From positions 1 to 64,000 of the forward strand of contig NZ_AXAY01000015.1 in assembly GCF_000473045.1 (NCBI RefSeq): 64,000 bases of DNA, written 5' to 3'. The DNA comes from Bradyrhizobium sp. WSM3983. GTDB taxonomy: Bacteria; Pseudomonadota; Alphaproteobacteria; Rhizobiales; Xanthobacteraceae. The notes beneath the pieces are model-generated. The model saw only the letters and a program-made list of their open reading frames with translations, ran no database searches and had not been told where the DNA came from. Shown here piece after piece: positions 1 through 8,359 of this stretch. Numbering within the stretch: the first letter of the stretch is position 1; every line of letters begins with the position of its first letter. Position numbers and translations under genes: made by a program.

Positions 1-3000
1 CATCCGACCAAGCTCGTGCAGTCCGCGGCGATGGCGTCCGTTGCGCCACCGAAGCCGTCCTACCGCCCACATTTGCCTTCGCATATCGCGGCAGATGGAG
101 TTCTGTCGGACGCCCAGATCGAGAGCATCATCTATGCCGGCGAAGCGCATTCCGAGTTTCTCGCAGGCGCCTGGACGGTGGATGCGACCTTCGACCTCGT
201 GGCCGCTGCGCGCGACGACGCTGAGAACGCCGTCCGTTTTCGTCGCGGCTGGTTCTTGGGCGATGGCACCGGTGCGGGCAAGGGGCGGCAGGTCGCCGGT
301 ATCCTGCTCGACAACTGGCTCAAGGGCCGCCGCCGCGCAGTCTGGGTCAGCAAATCCGACAAGCTGATCGAGGACGCGCAGCGCGACTGGTCGGCGCTCG
401 GCATGGAGCGGCTGCTTGTCACGCCGCTATCACGGTTCCGGCAGGGCACACCAGTTCGGCTCGCGGAAGGCGTCCTATTTACCACCTATGCCACGCTGCG
501 CACCGACGAGCGTGGCGAAAAGCTTTCGCGCGTCAGGCAGATCGTCGAATGGCTGGGCTCCGATTTCGACGGAGTGATCGTCTTCGACGAGAGCCACGCC
601 ATGCAGAACGCGGTCGGGGGAAAGAGCGAGCGCGGCGACCAGGCGGCCTCACAGCAGGGGCGTGCGGGTCTTCGGCTCCAGCATGCCTTGCCGAATGCTC
701 GCGTGGTCTATGTGTCGGCGACCGGCGCCACCACGGTCCACAACCTCGCTTACGCGCAACGCCTCGGTCTTTGGGGCGGCTCCGACTTCCCGTTCGCCAC
801 GCGTGCCGAGTTCGTCGAAGCGATCGAGGAGGGTGGGGTCGCGGCCATGGAGGTGCTGGCGCGTGACCTCAAGACGCTCGGCCTCTACGCCGCTCGCTCG
901 CTCTCGTACGAGGGCGTCGCGTATGAACTCGTCGAGCACCAGCTTACGCCGGAGCAGGTTCGCATCTACGACGCCTATGCAGATGCGTTCGGCATCATTC
1001 ACAACAATCTCGACGCCGCGATGCGGGCGGCCAACATTACTGGTGAAACAGGAACGCTGAACGGTCAGGCAAAATCAGCGGCGAGATCCGCCTTCGAAAG
1101 CGCAAAACAGCGGTTCTTCGGTCATCTCCTGACTTCGATGAAGACGCCCTCGCTGATCCGCTCGATCGAGCGCGATATCGAGGCCGGCCATGCCGCCGTG
1201 ATCCAGATCGTATCGACGGGCGAAGCGCTGATGGAGCGCCGGCTCGCCGAGATCCCGACCGAGGAGTGGGGCGACGTCCAGGTCGACATCACCCCGCGCG
1301 AATATGTGCTCGATTATCTCGCCCACTCCTTTCCGGTCCAGCTCTACGAGCCCTTTACTGACTCGGAGGGTAATCTCTGCTCTCGGCCCGTTTATCGCGA
1401 TGGCCAGCCGGTCGAGAGCCGGGAAGCCGTCGCGCGCCGCGACCGCTTGATCGAAAAGCTTGCCTCGCTGCCGCCCGTGCCTGGGGCGTTGGACCAAGTC
1501 ATCCAGCGTTTCGGCACTGACATCGTCGCCGAAGTAACTGGTCGCTCGCGCCGCATCGTTCGCAAGGACGACCGGTTGGTGGTCGAAAATCGCGCGGGCT
1601 CGGCCAACCTCGCGGAGACCTCGGCCTTCATGGATGACGTCAAGCGCATCCTCGTGTTCTCCGACGCGGGCGGCACCGGAAGGAGCTACCACGCCGAACT
1701 ATCGGCTCGGAATCGAAGGTTGCGGGTTCATTACCTGCTCGAGCCCGGCTGGAAGGCCGATGCCGCGATTCAGGGCCTTGGCCGGACCAACCGGACCAAC
1801 CAGGCGCAGCCACCGCTATTCCGGCCGATCGCGACCGATGTGAAGGCCGAAAAGCGCTTTCTCAGCACCATTGCACGCCGGCTCGATACGCTGGGAGCCA
1901 TCACGCGTGGCCAGCGCCAGACCGGAGGGCAGGGCCTGTTCCGGCCCGAGGACAATCTTGAAAGCCAGTATGGGCGTGATGCCTTGCGTCAGCTCTACAC
2001 GTTGCTCGTGCGCGGCAAGGTCGAAGGCTGCTCGCTTGGGAGGTTCGAGGATGCGACGGGCCTGAAGCTGACCGATGCCAATGGGCTCAGGGATGACCTG
2101 CCGCCGATCACGACCTTCCTGAACAGGTTGTTAGCACTCACCATCGACCTGCAGAATATCCTGTTCACCGCTTTCGAGCAGCTCTTGACCGCTCGGATCG
2201 AGGGAGCGGTCGCGTCGGGCACGTACGACGTCGGGCTGGAAACGCTCCGCGCGGAGAGCTTTGTCGTCACTGACCGGCGAACGATTCATGTCCATCCGGG
2301 TACTGGCGCCGAGACCAAGCTGCTCACCATCGTCCAACGCCAGCGTAACCACCCTGTTGGTTTGGATGACGCTCTTGCTCGTCTTTCCGATCATGCTGTC
2401 CTGCTGATCAATGAGCGCTCGGGACGAGCTGCCGTGCAGCTCGCAGCACCGAGCATCATGCTCGACGACGGCGAGATCGAGCGCCGCGTCCGACTGATCC
2501 GGCCTATGGAGCAGCACCAGGTCCCCTTGAACATGATGGCGGAGAGCCATTGGGTTGAAGCGGATCGCGAACGTTTTGCCGCGGCCTGGCTGGTGGAGCT
2601 TGGCGAGGTCCCCGAGTTCACGGAAAGCGAGATCCACGTCGTGGCCGGCTTGCTGTTACCCATCTGGAAACGCCTGCCGAACGAATCGACCCGCGTCTAT
2701 CGGCTCCAGACCGATGCGGGCGAACGCATCATCGGCCGTAAGGTTTCTGCCGCTTGGGTCGCAAACGCCATTTCGGCGGACGCGCCCACGCTGTCACCGG
2801 ACGCTGCCTTTGCCGCGGTGATGGAGGGACGGACCGTCCTCGACCTCGCGGAGGGGCTCCAGCTTCGCCGCGTCCGGGTGATGGGCGCATGTCGCATCGA
2901 GCTGTCGGGATTCAACGACACGATGCGCGATCGCCTGCGCGCTTACGGCCTCTTCGGGGAGATCATCTCCTGGAAGCTGCGGATGTTCGTGCCCACGGAC

Positions 3001-3078
3001 GCAAGCGGCGTCGGCATCCTGACAAAGGTACTCGACACCTATCCGGTAGCGCGCGTCAATGAGCGGGAGGCTGCGTGA
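1..3078 (+). CDS. Strawberry-notch family helicase-like ATPase (5' partial)
   Basis: The frame is open to the left edge of the window, so the true start lies upstream; the GTG at 16 is internal. The sequence shows a Walker A-like GDGTGAGKGRQ (nt ~265-297), a DEAD-type VFDESHA box (~nt 580-600) followed by the family's MQNAVGGKS, an SATGATTVHNLAY segment, and a C-terminal helicase half with FSDAGGTGRSYHAE and the arginine-rich IQGLGRTNRTNQ. These are the marks of strawberry-notch SF2-like proteins carried by alphaproteobacterial ICEs and conjugative plasmids. The role is probably DNA or chromatin remodelling during transfer or establishment, but no biochemical function is established. Its stop overlaps the next start (TGATG), so the two are translationally coupled. 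Confidence 0.9.
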   Translation, partial: HPTKLVQSAAMASVAPPKPSYRPHLPSHIAADGVLSDAQIESIIYAGEAHSEFLAGAWTVDATFDLVAAARDDAENAVRFRRGWFLGDGTGAGKGRQVAGILLDNWLKGRRRAVWVSKSDKLIEDAQRDWSALGMERLLVTPLSRFRQGTPVRLAEGVLFTTYATLRTDERGEKLSRVRQIVEWLGSDFDGVIVFDESHAMQNAVGGKSERGDQAASQQGRAGLRLQHALPNARVVYVSATGATTVHNLAYAQRLGLWGGSDFPFATRAEFVEAIEEGGVAAMEVLARDLKTLGLYAARSLSYEGVAYELVEHQLTPEQVRIYDAYADAFGIIHNNLDAAMRAANITGETGTLNGQAKSAARSAFESAKQRFFGHLLTSMKTPSLIRSIERDIEAGHAAVIQIVSTGEALMERRLAEIPTEEWGDVQVDITPREYVLDYLAHSFPVQLYEPFTDSEGNLCSRPVYRDGQPVESREAVARRDRLIEKLASLPPVPGALDQVIQRFGTDIVAEVTGRSRRIVRKDDRLVVENRAGSANLAETSAFMDDVKRILVFSDAGGTGRSYHAELSARNRRLRVHYLLEPGWKADAAIQGLGRTNRTNQAQPPLFRPIATDVKAEKRFLSTIARRLDTLGAITRGQRQTGGQGLFRPEDNLESQYGRDALRQLYTLLVRGKVEGCSLGRFEDATGLKLTDANGLRDDLPPITTFLNRLLALTIDLQNILFTAFEQLLTARIEGAVASGTYDVGLETLRAESFVVTDRRTIHVHPGTGAETKLLTIVQRQRNHPVGLDDALARLSDHAVLLINERSGRAAVQLAAPSIMLDDGEIERRVRLIRPMEQHQVPLNMMAESHWVEADRERFAAAWLVELGEVPEFTESEIHVVAGLLLPIWKRLPNESTRVYRLQTDAGERIIGRKVSAAWVANAISADAPTLSPDAAFAAVMEGRTVLDLAEGLQLRRVRVMGACRIELSGFNDTMRDRLRAYGLFGEIISWKLRMFVPTDASGVGILTKVLDTYPVARVNEREAA

Positions 3079-4139
3079 TGTCCCGTGACGCCTCCGAACT
3101 GGCACGTCGCCTCGCGCGCGAGGCCGAGGCAGTGTGCCGATACTATCTCTCCAATGGCAAGCGGGCGGGGCGGTACTGGGTGGTCGGCGACGTCCACAAC
3201 ACGCCCGGCCGCTCGATGTTCGTGCGGCTCCAGGAATCGCCGAAGGGCCTCGCCGGCAAGTGGACTGATGCTGCGACCGGCGAGCATGGTGACCTCCTCG
3301 ACATCATCCGCGGATGCCGGGGTTTGCGCGACTTCAGCGAGGCCGCCGAGGAAGCGAGGCGGTTTCTGAAGCTGCCTCGTCCTGAGCCGCAGTTGCCCTC
3401 GAAACCCATTCGTTCGGTGGCGCCGGCTGGATCGCAGGAAGCCGCCCGTCGGCTCTTTGCGATCTCCGGCCCGATCGAAAGAACGGTAGTCGAAAAATAT
3501 TTGCAGCGACGCGGAATAGCCCTTGTCAACCATGGTGGCAGCCTGCGCTTCCACCCTCGTTGCTATTATCGTTCGGATGAGCATTCTGCGACCGAAACCT
3601 GGCCGGCGATGATTGCCTGCGTCACGGACCTGGAGGGGCGGATCACCGGAGCGCACCGAACCTGGCTCGATCCAGACGGCTTTGATCGCATTCGTCTCGG
3701 GAAGGCTCCGGTCGACACGCCACGACGGGCCATGGGCGACCTGCTCGGCAACGCCGTTCGCTTCGGCGTGGTGGACGACGTGCTCGCTGCCGGCGAGGGA
3801 ATCGAGACCATGCTTTCGTTGCGTTGCGTGCTGCCGACGTTGCCCATGGCCGCTGCACTTTCGGCCAATCACCTGTCAGCCATGTTGCTGCCATCTGGCC
3901 TGCGGCGGCTCTATATCGCCCGCGACGCAGATGCCGCCGGAGATGCCGTGCAGGCTACTCTCACCCAGCGAGCGGAAGACGCCGGCGTTGAAGCGATTGC
4001 GTTGTCGCCCCGGCTGGGCGATTTCAACGAAGACCTGCGCATCTTCGGCCTTGAGACCCTCCGAGCAGCGTTGCGGCTTCAACTCGTACCAAAGGACGTC
4101 GTCCGCTTCCTGCATTCGGCAACGCTAGCCGCAGAATAG
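3078..4139 (+). CDS. Toprim-domain primase-like protein
   Basis: 353 aa. The N-terminus resembles the DUF7146/primase N-terminal region (WTDAATGEHGDLLDIIRG). The C-terminal half carries a Toprim fold: the acidic motif is in VVDDVLAAGEGIETMLS, where the catalytic Glu would lie, and the DxD is in LYIARDADAAGDA. Such proteins sit next to strawberry-notch helicases in rhizobial ICEs and probably prime DNA synthesis after single-strand transfer. The ATG at 3078 overlaps the upstream stop by one base; a GTG at 3075 is possible but less likely. No helicase motor is fused to it. Confidence 0.85.
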   Translation: MSRDASELARRLAREAEAVCRYYLSNGKRAGRYWVVGDVHNTPGRSMFVRLQESPKGLAGKWTDAATGEHGDLLDIIRGCRGLRDFSEAAEEARRFLKLPRPEPQLPSKPIRSVAPAGSQEAARRLFAISGPIERTVVEKYLQRRGIALVNHGGSLRFHPRCYYRSDEHSATETWPAMIACVTDLEGRITGAHRTWLDPDGFDRIRLGKAPVDTPRRAMGDLLGNAVRFGVVDDVLAAGEGIETMLSLRCVLPTLPMAAALSANHLSAMLLPSGLRRLYIARDADAAGDAVQATLTQRAEDAGVEAIALSPRLGDFNEDLRIFGLETLRAALRLQLVPKDVVRFLHSATLAAE

Positions 4140-4259
4140 GCCAGTGCTTCGATCGACGTTGGTAGGTCGGTCATAACGAGGCCATTGCCGGAGGAGGACG
4201 CGACCTCGGCCTTCTAGAGGGCGATCGGACGGCAATCGGACCGGGCCGGCAATGGCTAC

Positions 4260-4350
4260 GGCCGGCTATTTTCCGCCGCGCGCCGGCGATGAGAAGACAC
4301 ATCGGCTATCAAACCAGCGCGCTTTGCATCGCGAAACAAAATAGCCGGCC
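4260..4350. repeat. 13-bp inverted repeat heading a conserved leader (copy A)
   Basis: The arms GGCCGGCTATTTT (4260-4272) and its exact complement (4338-4350) flank a 65-nt spacer. Two bases downstream begins a leader (4352-4445) related to the one upstream of the DUF736 gene: CCGCCATCCTCCGCTGC is identical at 4352-4368 and 7209-7225, and a later 29-nt stretch (4416-4444 versus 7270-7298) matches at 24 positions. The rest of the 328-nt gap 4140-4467 holds no gene. It may be a regulatory hairpin or a mobile palindromic element. Confidence 0.7.
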
Positions 4351-4467
4351 TCCGCCATCCTCCGCTGCCGCTTCGGCCCTTCCGGGTTCTGGCCCGTTCC
4401 GCCCGCCGTCTGAGTGATCGCCACGAAGGCCGCGATGGGCGCGGCCGATCCGGCAAAGGATCCTCCA

Positions 4468-5397
4468 ATGACCGACCACGACGACATCGAACCGCGGCAC
4501 GCCTCTTCTCCAACGGATCACGTCCTCACCGAATTGCAACTCTACGGTTATCGCCCGTTTAACGACGAGCCCGATCCACGACCGCTTCCCGAGGGCAGGA
4601 TCGTCACCGGCGCCGTCGCCGATATCTTCGACGCCCTGGTCGCGACATTGAGCGATACGCGGCTCGAACCCGACCTTGACGATCTGCTCTGGTCGACCGT
4701 CAACCTGTTCCATCGTGCCGTTGACCGCATTGAGCGCCAACTCGACGACAACGAACAAGCCCAGCACAAGAGCCAGCGCGAGCAGAACGGCTCCGAGGTG
4801 CGATCAGTCGAGCTCGAGCGCTTGACGGTCGAGGGCATCACTTTGATCGAGCGCCGCAACTGCCTGGAGCTCTTCCGCGACCAAGCCATTGAACGCTTTG
4901 AAACGCACGCCGGATCGTCCTGGCGCCCCCGATCGGGATCGCTCGTGAACCATCGCACGCTGACCGCAGCAATGATCGACTCCCGGGACTTCATCGCAGC
5001 CAAGCGTCGTGCTGAAATCGAGGTCTTGTTGCCGCCAGGACCGAAGATCGCACTCACCGGTGGGCTCGACTTCAATGACCACCACCTCATCTGGGACCGC
5101 CTCGACAAGGCTCACGCCAAGCATCCCGACATGGTTCTGCTCCACGGCGGATCCCCGAAAGGAGCCGAATTGATCGCCTCCAAATGGGCGACGACCCGCA
5201 AGGTGCCTCAGATCGCTTTCAAGCCCGACTGGACGAAACATGCCAAGGCTGCGCCCTTCAAGCGCAACGACGCCATGCTCGAACTCCTGCCGATCGGGGT
5301 CATGCACTTCCCAGGCACCGGAATTCAGGACAACCTCGCTGACAAGGCGAAGCGCCTCGGCATCCCCGTCTGGAAATTCGGCAACGGCGGCGCGTAG
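4468..5397 (+). CDS. DUF2493 (SLOG/YspA-like) domain protein
   Basis: 309 aa. The C-terminal third (from about residue 205) is a Rossmann-like SLOG fold: KIALTGGLDFNDHHLIWDRLDKAH, then VLLHGGSPKGAELIASKWA, and IPVWKFG at the end. SLOG domains bind nucleotides or nucleic-acid-linked ligands; DUF2493 is typical of conjugative elements, but its substrate is not known. The N-terminal 200 residues are acidic and mostly helical without a recognised fold. I chose ATG 4468; an in-frame start at 4414 would place the translation inside the conserved leader. The same arrangement of hairpin, leader and gene occurs at DUF736 (7325). Confidence 0.85.
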   Translation: MTDHDDIEPRHASSPTDHVLTELQLYGYRPFNDEPDPRPLPEGRIVTGAVADIFDALVATLSDTRLEPDLDDLLWSTVNLFHRAVDRIERQLDDNEQAQHKSQREQNGSEVRSVELERLTVEGITLIERRNCLELFRDQAIERFETHAGSSWRPRSGSLVNHRTLTAAMIDSRDFIAAKRRAEIEVLLPPGPKIALTGGLDFNDHHLIWDRLDKAHAKHPDMVLLHGGSPKGAELIASKWATTRKVPQIAFKPDWTKHAKAAPFKRNDAMLELLPIGVMHFPGTGIQDNLADKAKRLGIPVWKFGNGGA

Positions 5398-5414
5398 GCG
5401 CCGCCTCGCTACGT

Positions 5415-5431
5415 CGTACATGTGATGTACG
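5415..5431. promoter_or_regulatory. 17-bp perfect dyad, candidate operator
   Basis: CGTACAT-GTG-ATGTACG is an exact inverted repeat with a 3-nt centre. It lies 18 nt after the DUF2493 stop and about 180 nt before the SnoaL-like gene. The size and symmetry fit a dimeric repressor site. No promoter could be assigned around it. Confidence 0.4.
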
Positions 5432-5607
5432 CATAAACCCGTTTGCGCAGCTAGCGGCAATTTCTCCGATCCTAAAGGACTGGCCGCCCTTGTCGTCTTG
5501 CGAAGGGACGCGGAAATCGGGTGGCAGACCGAACGTCTCTGCTCCAAAGTCCATCGCAGCGATCCATCCGATCGTTGGTTGAGACGACGCAGCAAAGAGG
5601 AAATCAC

Positions 5608-6060
5608 ATGTCGAGAGAAGATGAAAACAAGGCCATTGTCGGCCGCTGGTTCACCAAATTCTGGGGCGAGACCTGCGATCTCGGAATCGTCGACGAACTC
5701 GCCGCGCCGGATATGCTCCTTCAGTATTCGCTGCACGAGCCACGTCGGGGACGGAAAGACATCAAGGCTTTCATGACAGATTTCCGTAAGGCCTTTCCCG
5801 ATCTCAATTTCTGGGGCGCGGCCGATCTAATCGCGGAGGGCGACTACGTGGTCGGCCGCTGGGAAGGTGGTGGGACGCACACTGGCCCCGCGTTCCGCGA
5901 TTTCCTGGCCGGCTCCTTGCCCGCGAACACCGGTCGAAAAATGCGATTTACCGGTACAACTGTTCTAAAGCTGAAGGACGGCAAGATCACCGAGGAAATC
6001 GGGCTCGACGACGGCGTGACGGCGCTGCAACAACTCGGGCTGATCAAGCTCGCCGCTTAG
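5608..6060 (+). CDS. SnoaL-like polyketide cyclase/ester cyclase family protein
   Basis: 150 aa, small alpha+beta NTF2-like fold. Typical marks are the N-terminal helix with VGRWFTKFWG, FRKAFPDLNFWGAADLIAEGDYVVGRWEGGGTHTGPAF, and the C-terminal FTGTTVLKLKDGKITEEIGLDD, as in SnoaL-type ester cyclases. Members act in aldol cyclisation or detoxification, or have unknown roles; nothing nearby identifies a substrate. AGAGGAAATCAC gives a strong ribosome site for ATG 5608. It is a single gene among element maintenance genes, so probably cargo. Confidence 0.8.
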   Translation: MSREDENKAIVGRWFTKFWGETCDLGIVDELAAPDMLLQYSLHEPRRGRKDIKAFMTDFRKAFPDLNFWGAADLIAEGDYVVGRWEGGGTHTGPAFRDFLAGSLPANTGRKMRFTGTTVLKLKDGKITEEIGLDDGVTALQQLGLIKLAA

Positions 6061-6317
6061 TTGATTACAATCGAAAAGCCGGCCTTCCTGATTGCCGTCT
6101 CGAAGGCCGGCAACGGCAACGGCGACGCGGTCAGCCCACCGTTCAATGTCGGCTTCCATCGCAACTGCGACCGGGCTGCTCTCCTGCATTGATTGTTCAT
6201 GCCTGAAACTTGACCGTAACGGATTCCAAACAAGGGCGGGATCGGTTATTCCTTGGACGCGCCGTGGTGGTGGTGGAAGGCGCGACCCTTGCAACCCTTG
6301 CCACGGGAACCATCACC

Positions 6318-6794
6318 ATGCTCATCACAGGCGTTCTTCTCAATATCGTCGGGCTTGGCATCTTCTGCTGGGCAGTATTCGCGCTCGCAACCCACGCATT
6401 GCCGTTCTTCGTCGGCATGACCGTGGGGATCTATTCATTTCAAGCGGGAGCAGGGCCGATCGGTGCTGCCGTTGTAGGCCTTGTTACGGCCAGTTTCACG
6501 TTCATGGTTGGGCGCTACGCCTTCTCCGCCGCGCGCTCTCCGATCGTGCGCCTGGTCATTGGACTATTATTCGCGGTTCCGGCAGCGCGTGCCGGTTATA
6601 GTGTGACCCTTTCCCTTGCACACTTCGGCATTCCCTCGGAATGGTGGCGGGAGTCGTTCGCCGCGATAGGCGCCATCGCTGTCGGGGGCATCGCTTGGGC
6701 GAATGTGTCGATGCAGACCGACCCCGCTCTTAGGCCGGGCGCTGCACTCGGTCCTGTTCGGCCACCGAATGGGGCGGCGACCACGGGCCGGTGA
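6318..6794 (+). CDS. Small integral membrane protein, conserved hypothetical
   Basis: 158 aa. It is strongly hydrophobic from the start (MLITGVLLNIVGLGIFCWAVFALATHALPFFVG), with about five membrane segments: residues ~3-25, 25-50, 50-75, ~83-105 and ~118-138. Glycine-rich GAGPIGAAVVGLV and FAVPAARAGYSV motifs are conserved-looking. I recognise it only as a type of hypothetical seen in rhizobial conjugative elements, with no known function. ATG 6318 was chosen because the longer frame (from 6210) would add a segment without an obvious ribosome site; GGGAAC lies upstream of 6318. Confidence 0.65.
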   Translation: MLITGVLLNIVGLGIFCWAVFALATHALPFFVGMTVGIYSFQAGAGPIGAAVVGLVTASFTFMVGRYAFSAARSPIVRLVIGLLFAVPAARAGYSVTLSLAHFGIPSEWWRESFAAIGAIAVGGIAWANVSMQTDPALRPGAALGPVRPPNGAATTGR

Positions 6795-7146
6795 CCGTGC
6801 GCGTCTGTTATTTCTTGGTTGGCATGGCGCTGACACCAGGGCTTTGTTGCTGATCGCGACATCGCGCTCCTGTCTCGTGCTTCGATTGAGCCAGGTGATG
6901 TCGTCGGCAGACTGCTCCCGCGGTTGCTGGCGGGTACGCTGGCTTCTGTCGGTTCGGAAACAACGGGCCGCCCTTCTGTACGCCAGGTTTCCTTTTTCTT
7001 CGCCGGGAATGCGGGGCTTCTTGTTTGAGCCGATCGTTCGCTGGCACGTCTCCTGAATGCTGTTCAGCGCACGCGAGCACCTGGCCTCTCATTGGCTTGA
7101 TCTGGCCGAAGGCCGGCTGCGCCTCGATCGCCTGAACCGCAATGGC
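6795..7146. other. Intergenic region, no supported gene
   Basis: About 350 bases with frames open on both strands but no recognisable protein, start signal or repeat. It lies before the hairpin leader of DUF736. Confidence 0.5.
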
Positions 7147-7149
7147 GGC

Positions 7150-7298
7150 GGTGAGACTTTCTTCCCCTGGGCTTCGCCCATTCCTCGCGAGGCAAGAAAG
7201 TCTCACCACCGCCATCCTCCGCTGCGCTGCGGCCCAATCGGGTGCGGCGTCGATCGCCTTCGGCCTTCAGATCGCCATCGAGGCCGCGGTGGTCGCGG
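7150..7298. repeat. 14-bp inverted repeat plus conserved leader (copy B)
   Basis: GGTGAGACTTTCTT (7150-7163) and its exact complement (7194-7207) enclose a 30-nt loop; pairing can continue by five bases beyond one mismatch. The block CCGCCATCCTCCGCTGC (7209-7225) follows, then a 29-nt block (7270-7298), both shared with the leader of DUF2493. The hairpin arms differ from copy A while the leader is conserved, so the structure rather than the arm sequence is kept. Confidence 0.7.
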
Positions 7299-7324
7299 GC
7301 TCGGAAACAGCAAGGAGAAGTGAC

Positions 7325-7648
7325 ATGGCTAACATCGGCTCATTCAAGAAGTCCGGCGAGGAATTCCACGGCGAGATCGTCACCCTGAGCCTCCAGACCA
7401 AGGGCGTCCGGATCGTCCCCGAGACTGACCGGACCAACGACAACGCCCCGAGCCACCGGGTCTACGTCGGTCGCGCCGAAATCGGGGCCGCCTGGCCGAA
7501 GCGCTCCAATGAGGGCCGCGACTATCTCTCGGTCAAGCTCGACGATCCGAGCTTCAACGCTCCGATCTACGCCAACCTCTTCGACGACGAAGACGCCGAG
7601 ACTTACACCCTGATCTGGTCCCGCAGCCGCAAGCCCAACGGCGACTGA
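7325..7648 (+). CDS. DUF736 family protein
   Basis: 107 aa, start MANIGSFKKSGEEFHGEI, with SHRVYVGRAEIGAAWPKRSNEGRDYLSVKLDDPSF and a C-terminal LIWSRSRKP. This is the complete compact beta-rich DUF736 domain. It is common on rhizobial and sphingomonad conjugative elements, with no proven function. AAGGAGAAGTGAC gives a strong ribosome site. A strong hairpin terminator follows at 7664. Confidence 0.92.
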   Translation: MANIGSFKKSGEEFHGEIVTLSLQTKGVRIVPETDRTNDNAPSHRVYVGRAEIGAAWPKRSNEGRDYLSVKLDDPSFNAPIYANLFDDEDAETYTLIWSRSRKPNGD

Positions 7649-7663
7649 ACCGAGTCAAGTGCA

Positions 7664-7692
7664 GCGCCCCGCCCATCGGCGGGGCGCTTCCT
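7664..7692 (+). terminator. GC-rich hairpin terminator after DUF736
   Basis: The ten-base stem GCGCCCCGCC (7664-7673) pairs exactly with 7678-7687 around loop CATC, followed by TTCCTAT. The stem is perfect but the U tract is poor, so termination may be partial. Confidence 0.7.
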
Positions 7693-7797
7693 ATCGCCAT
7701 TGTCATCTGAACCCACGCGGACCAAGACCCGTCGGGGTGCCTAGCTCGAATTTGAAGCAAGGCAAACCGCCTGATGGAGCGTGCCAGTTGAACAGCC

Positions 7798-7822
7798 GGC
7801 CGCGCGATTTGGCTGCGCGGCC
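7798..7822 (-). terminator. Hairpin downstream of the XRE repressor gene
   Basis: GGCCGCGC (7798-7805) pairs with GCGCGGCC (7815-7822) around a 9-nt loop, about 85 nt beyond the stop of the leftward qseC-like gene. No T tract is visible, so this is a weak terminator candidate. The remaining 7693-7907 holds no gene. Confidence 0.35.
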
Positions 7823-7907
7823 ATTCGCCCAAAATGAGCCGGCAGCTTCGGCACGCCAGATCGGCGGTGACGCATGGCGGCGTTCGGCGCTCGCGGGGCG
7901 TTCGGCA

Positions 7908-8135
7908 TCAGGGTCGACTCTTAGACACCTTTTCCTCAAGCAGATCTGCAGGCCGCACCTCCAACGCTTGGGCGGTCTGCCAGAGCGTGAGTAGGGTCGC
8001 GTTTTGCAACCCTCTTTCCATGCTGCTGATGAAGGCTCTGTCGACGCCCATGCGTTCCGCAACTGCCTCCTGGCTCAAGCCAAGGGCCAGCCGGAATCGG
8101 CGCGCATTTCCTCCAAAGACCTTGCGGATATCCAT
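7908..8135 (-). CDS. qseC: XRE-family HTH repressor (QseC-like)
   Basis: 75 aa, almost entirely one Cro/C1-type HTH: FRLALGLSQEAVAERMGVDRAFISSMERGLQNATLLTLWQ. It is divergent from the small DUF2285 gene at 8360. That is the arrangement of qseC and qseM in ICEMlSymR7A, where QseC binds operators between the genes and sets whether the antiactivator QseM is made. Assignment rests on gene size, family and position. ATG 8135 was taken; a TTG six codons upstream could also serve. Two dyads lie in the shared promoter region (8155-8187 and 8303-8319). Confidence 0.8.
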   Translation of the reverse strand: MDIRKVFGGNARRFRLALGLSQEAVAERMGVDRAFISSMERGLQNATLLTLWQTAQALEVRPADLLEEKVSKSRP

Positions 8136-8154
8136 CCGCAGGATAGGAGGCAAT

Positions 8155-8187
8155 CGCGTATTTTGACGCTACGTGTTATAATACGCG
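8155..8187. promoter_or_regulatory. Inverted repeat in the qseC-qseM intergenic region
   Basis: CGCGTATT (8155-8162) and AATACGCG (8180-8187) are exact complements with a 17-nt centre containing TATAAT (8177-8182). It lies 20-52 bases upstream of the repressor start, a natural place for autoregulation. Assigned as an operator candidate only from symmetry and position. Confidence 0.45.
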
Positions 8188-8302
8188 GACGCGCCGCCCC
8201 GGTTGTGAGCGCGAGCGGAGATTCGATTGCCGAAATTTCGAGAAATGAGTTCCAGGCCGGTTCTTGGTGGCATGCCATATGCTACACTCGCAAGCCATAC
8301 GA

Positions 8303-8319
8303 GGTCGCAAGATGCGACC
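8303..8319. promoter_or_regulatory. 17-bp dyad upstream of the QseM-like gene
   Basis: GGTCGCA-AGA-TGCGACC is an exact inverted repeat 40 nt upstream of ATG 8360. It differs in sequence from the dyad at 8155. Position fits an operator or promoter-proximal control site of the antiactivator gene. Confidence 0.45.
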
Positions 8320-8359
8320 GGTTATTTCTTAATTCGATTGCATGTGCAGCGTAGGACCA

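Noticed and set aside
4804..5736. Long leftward frame antisense to DUF2493
   Set aside because: Antisense frames of this length are common in GC-rich genes; the sense protein has clear SLOG features and this one has none.
6808..7215. 135-codon leftward frame between the membrane protein and DUF736
   Set aside because: Its start lies in the inverted repeat of the leader, composition is proline/arginine-rich, and no ribosome site or family is visible.
8163..8182. TTGACG and TATAAT as a sigma-70 promoter for qseM
   Set aside because: The two hexamers are only eight bases apart, far from the usual 16-18, so they cannot form one promoter; the TATAAT may still belong to another start.
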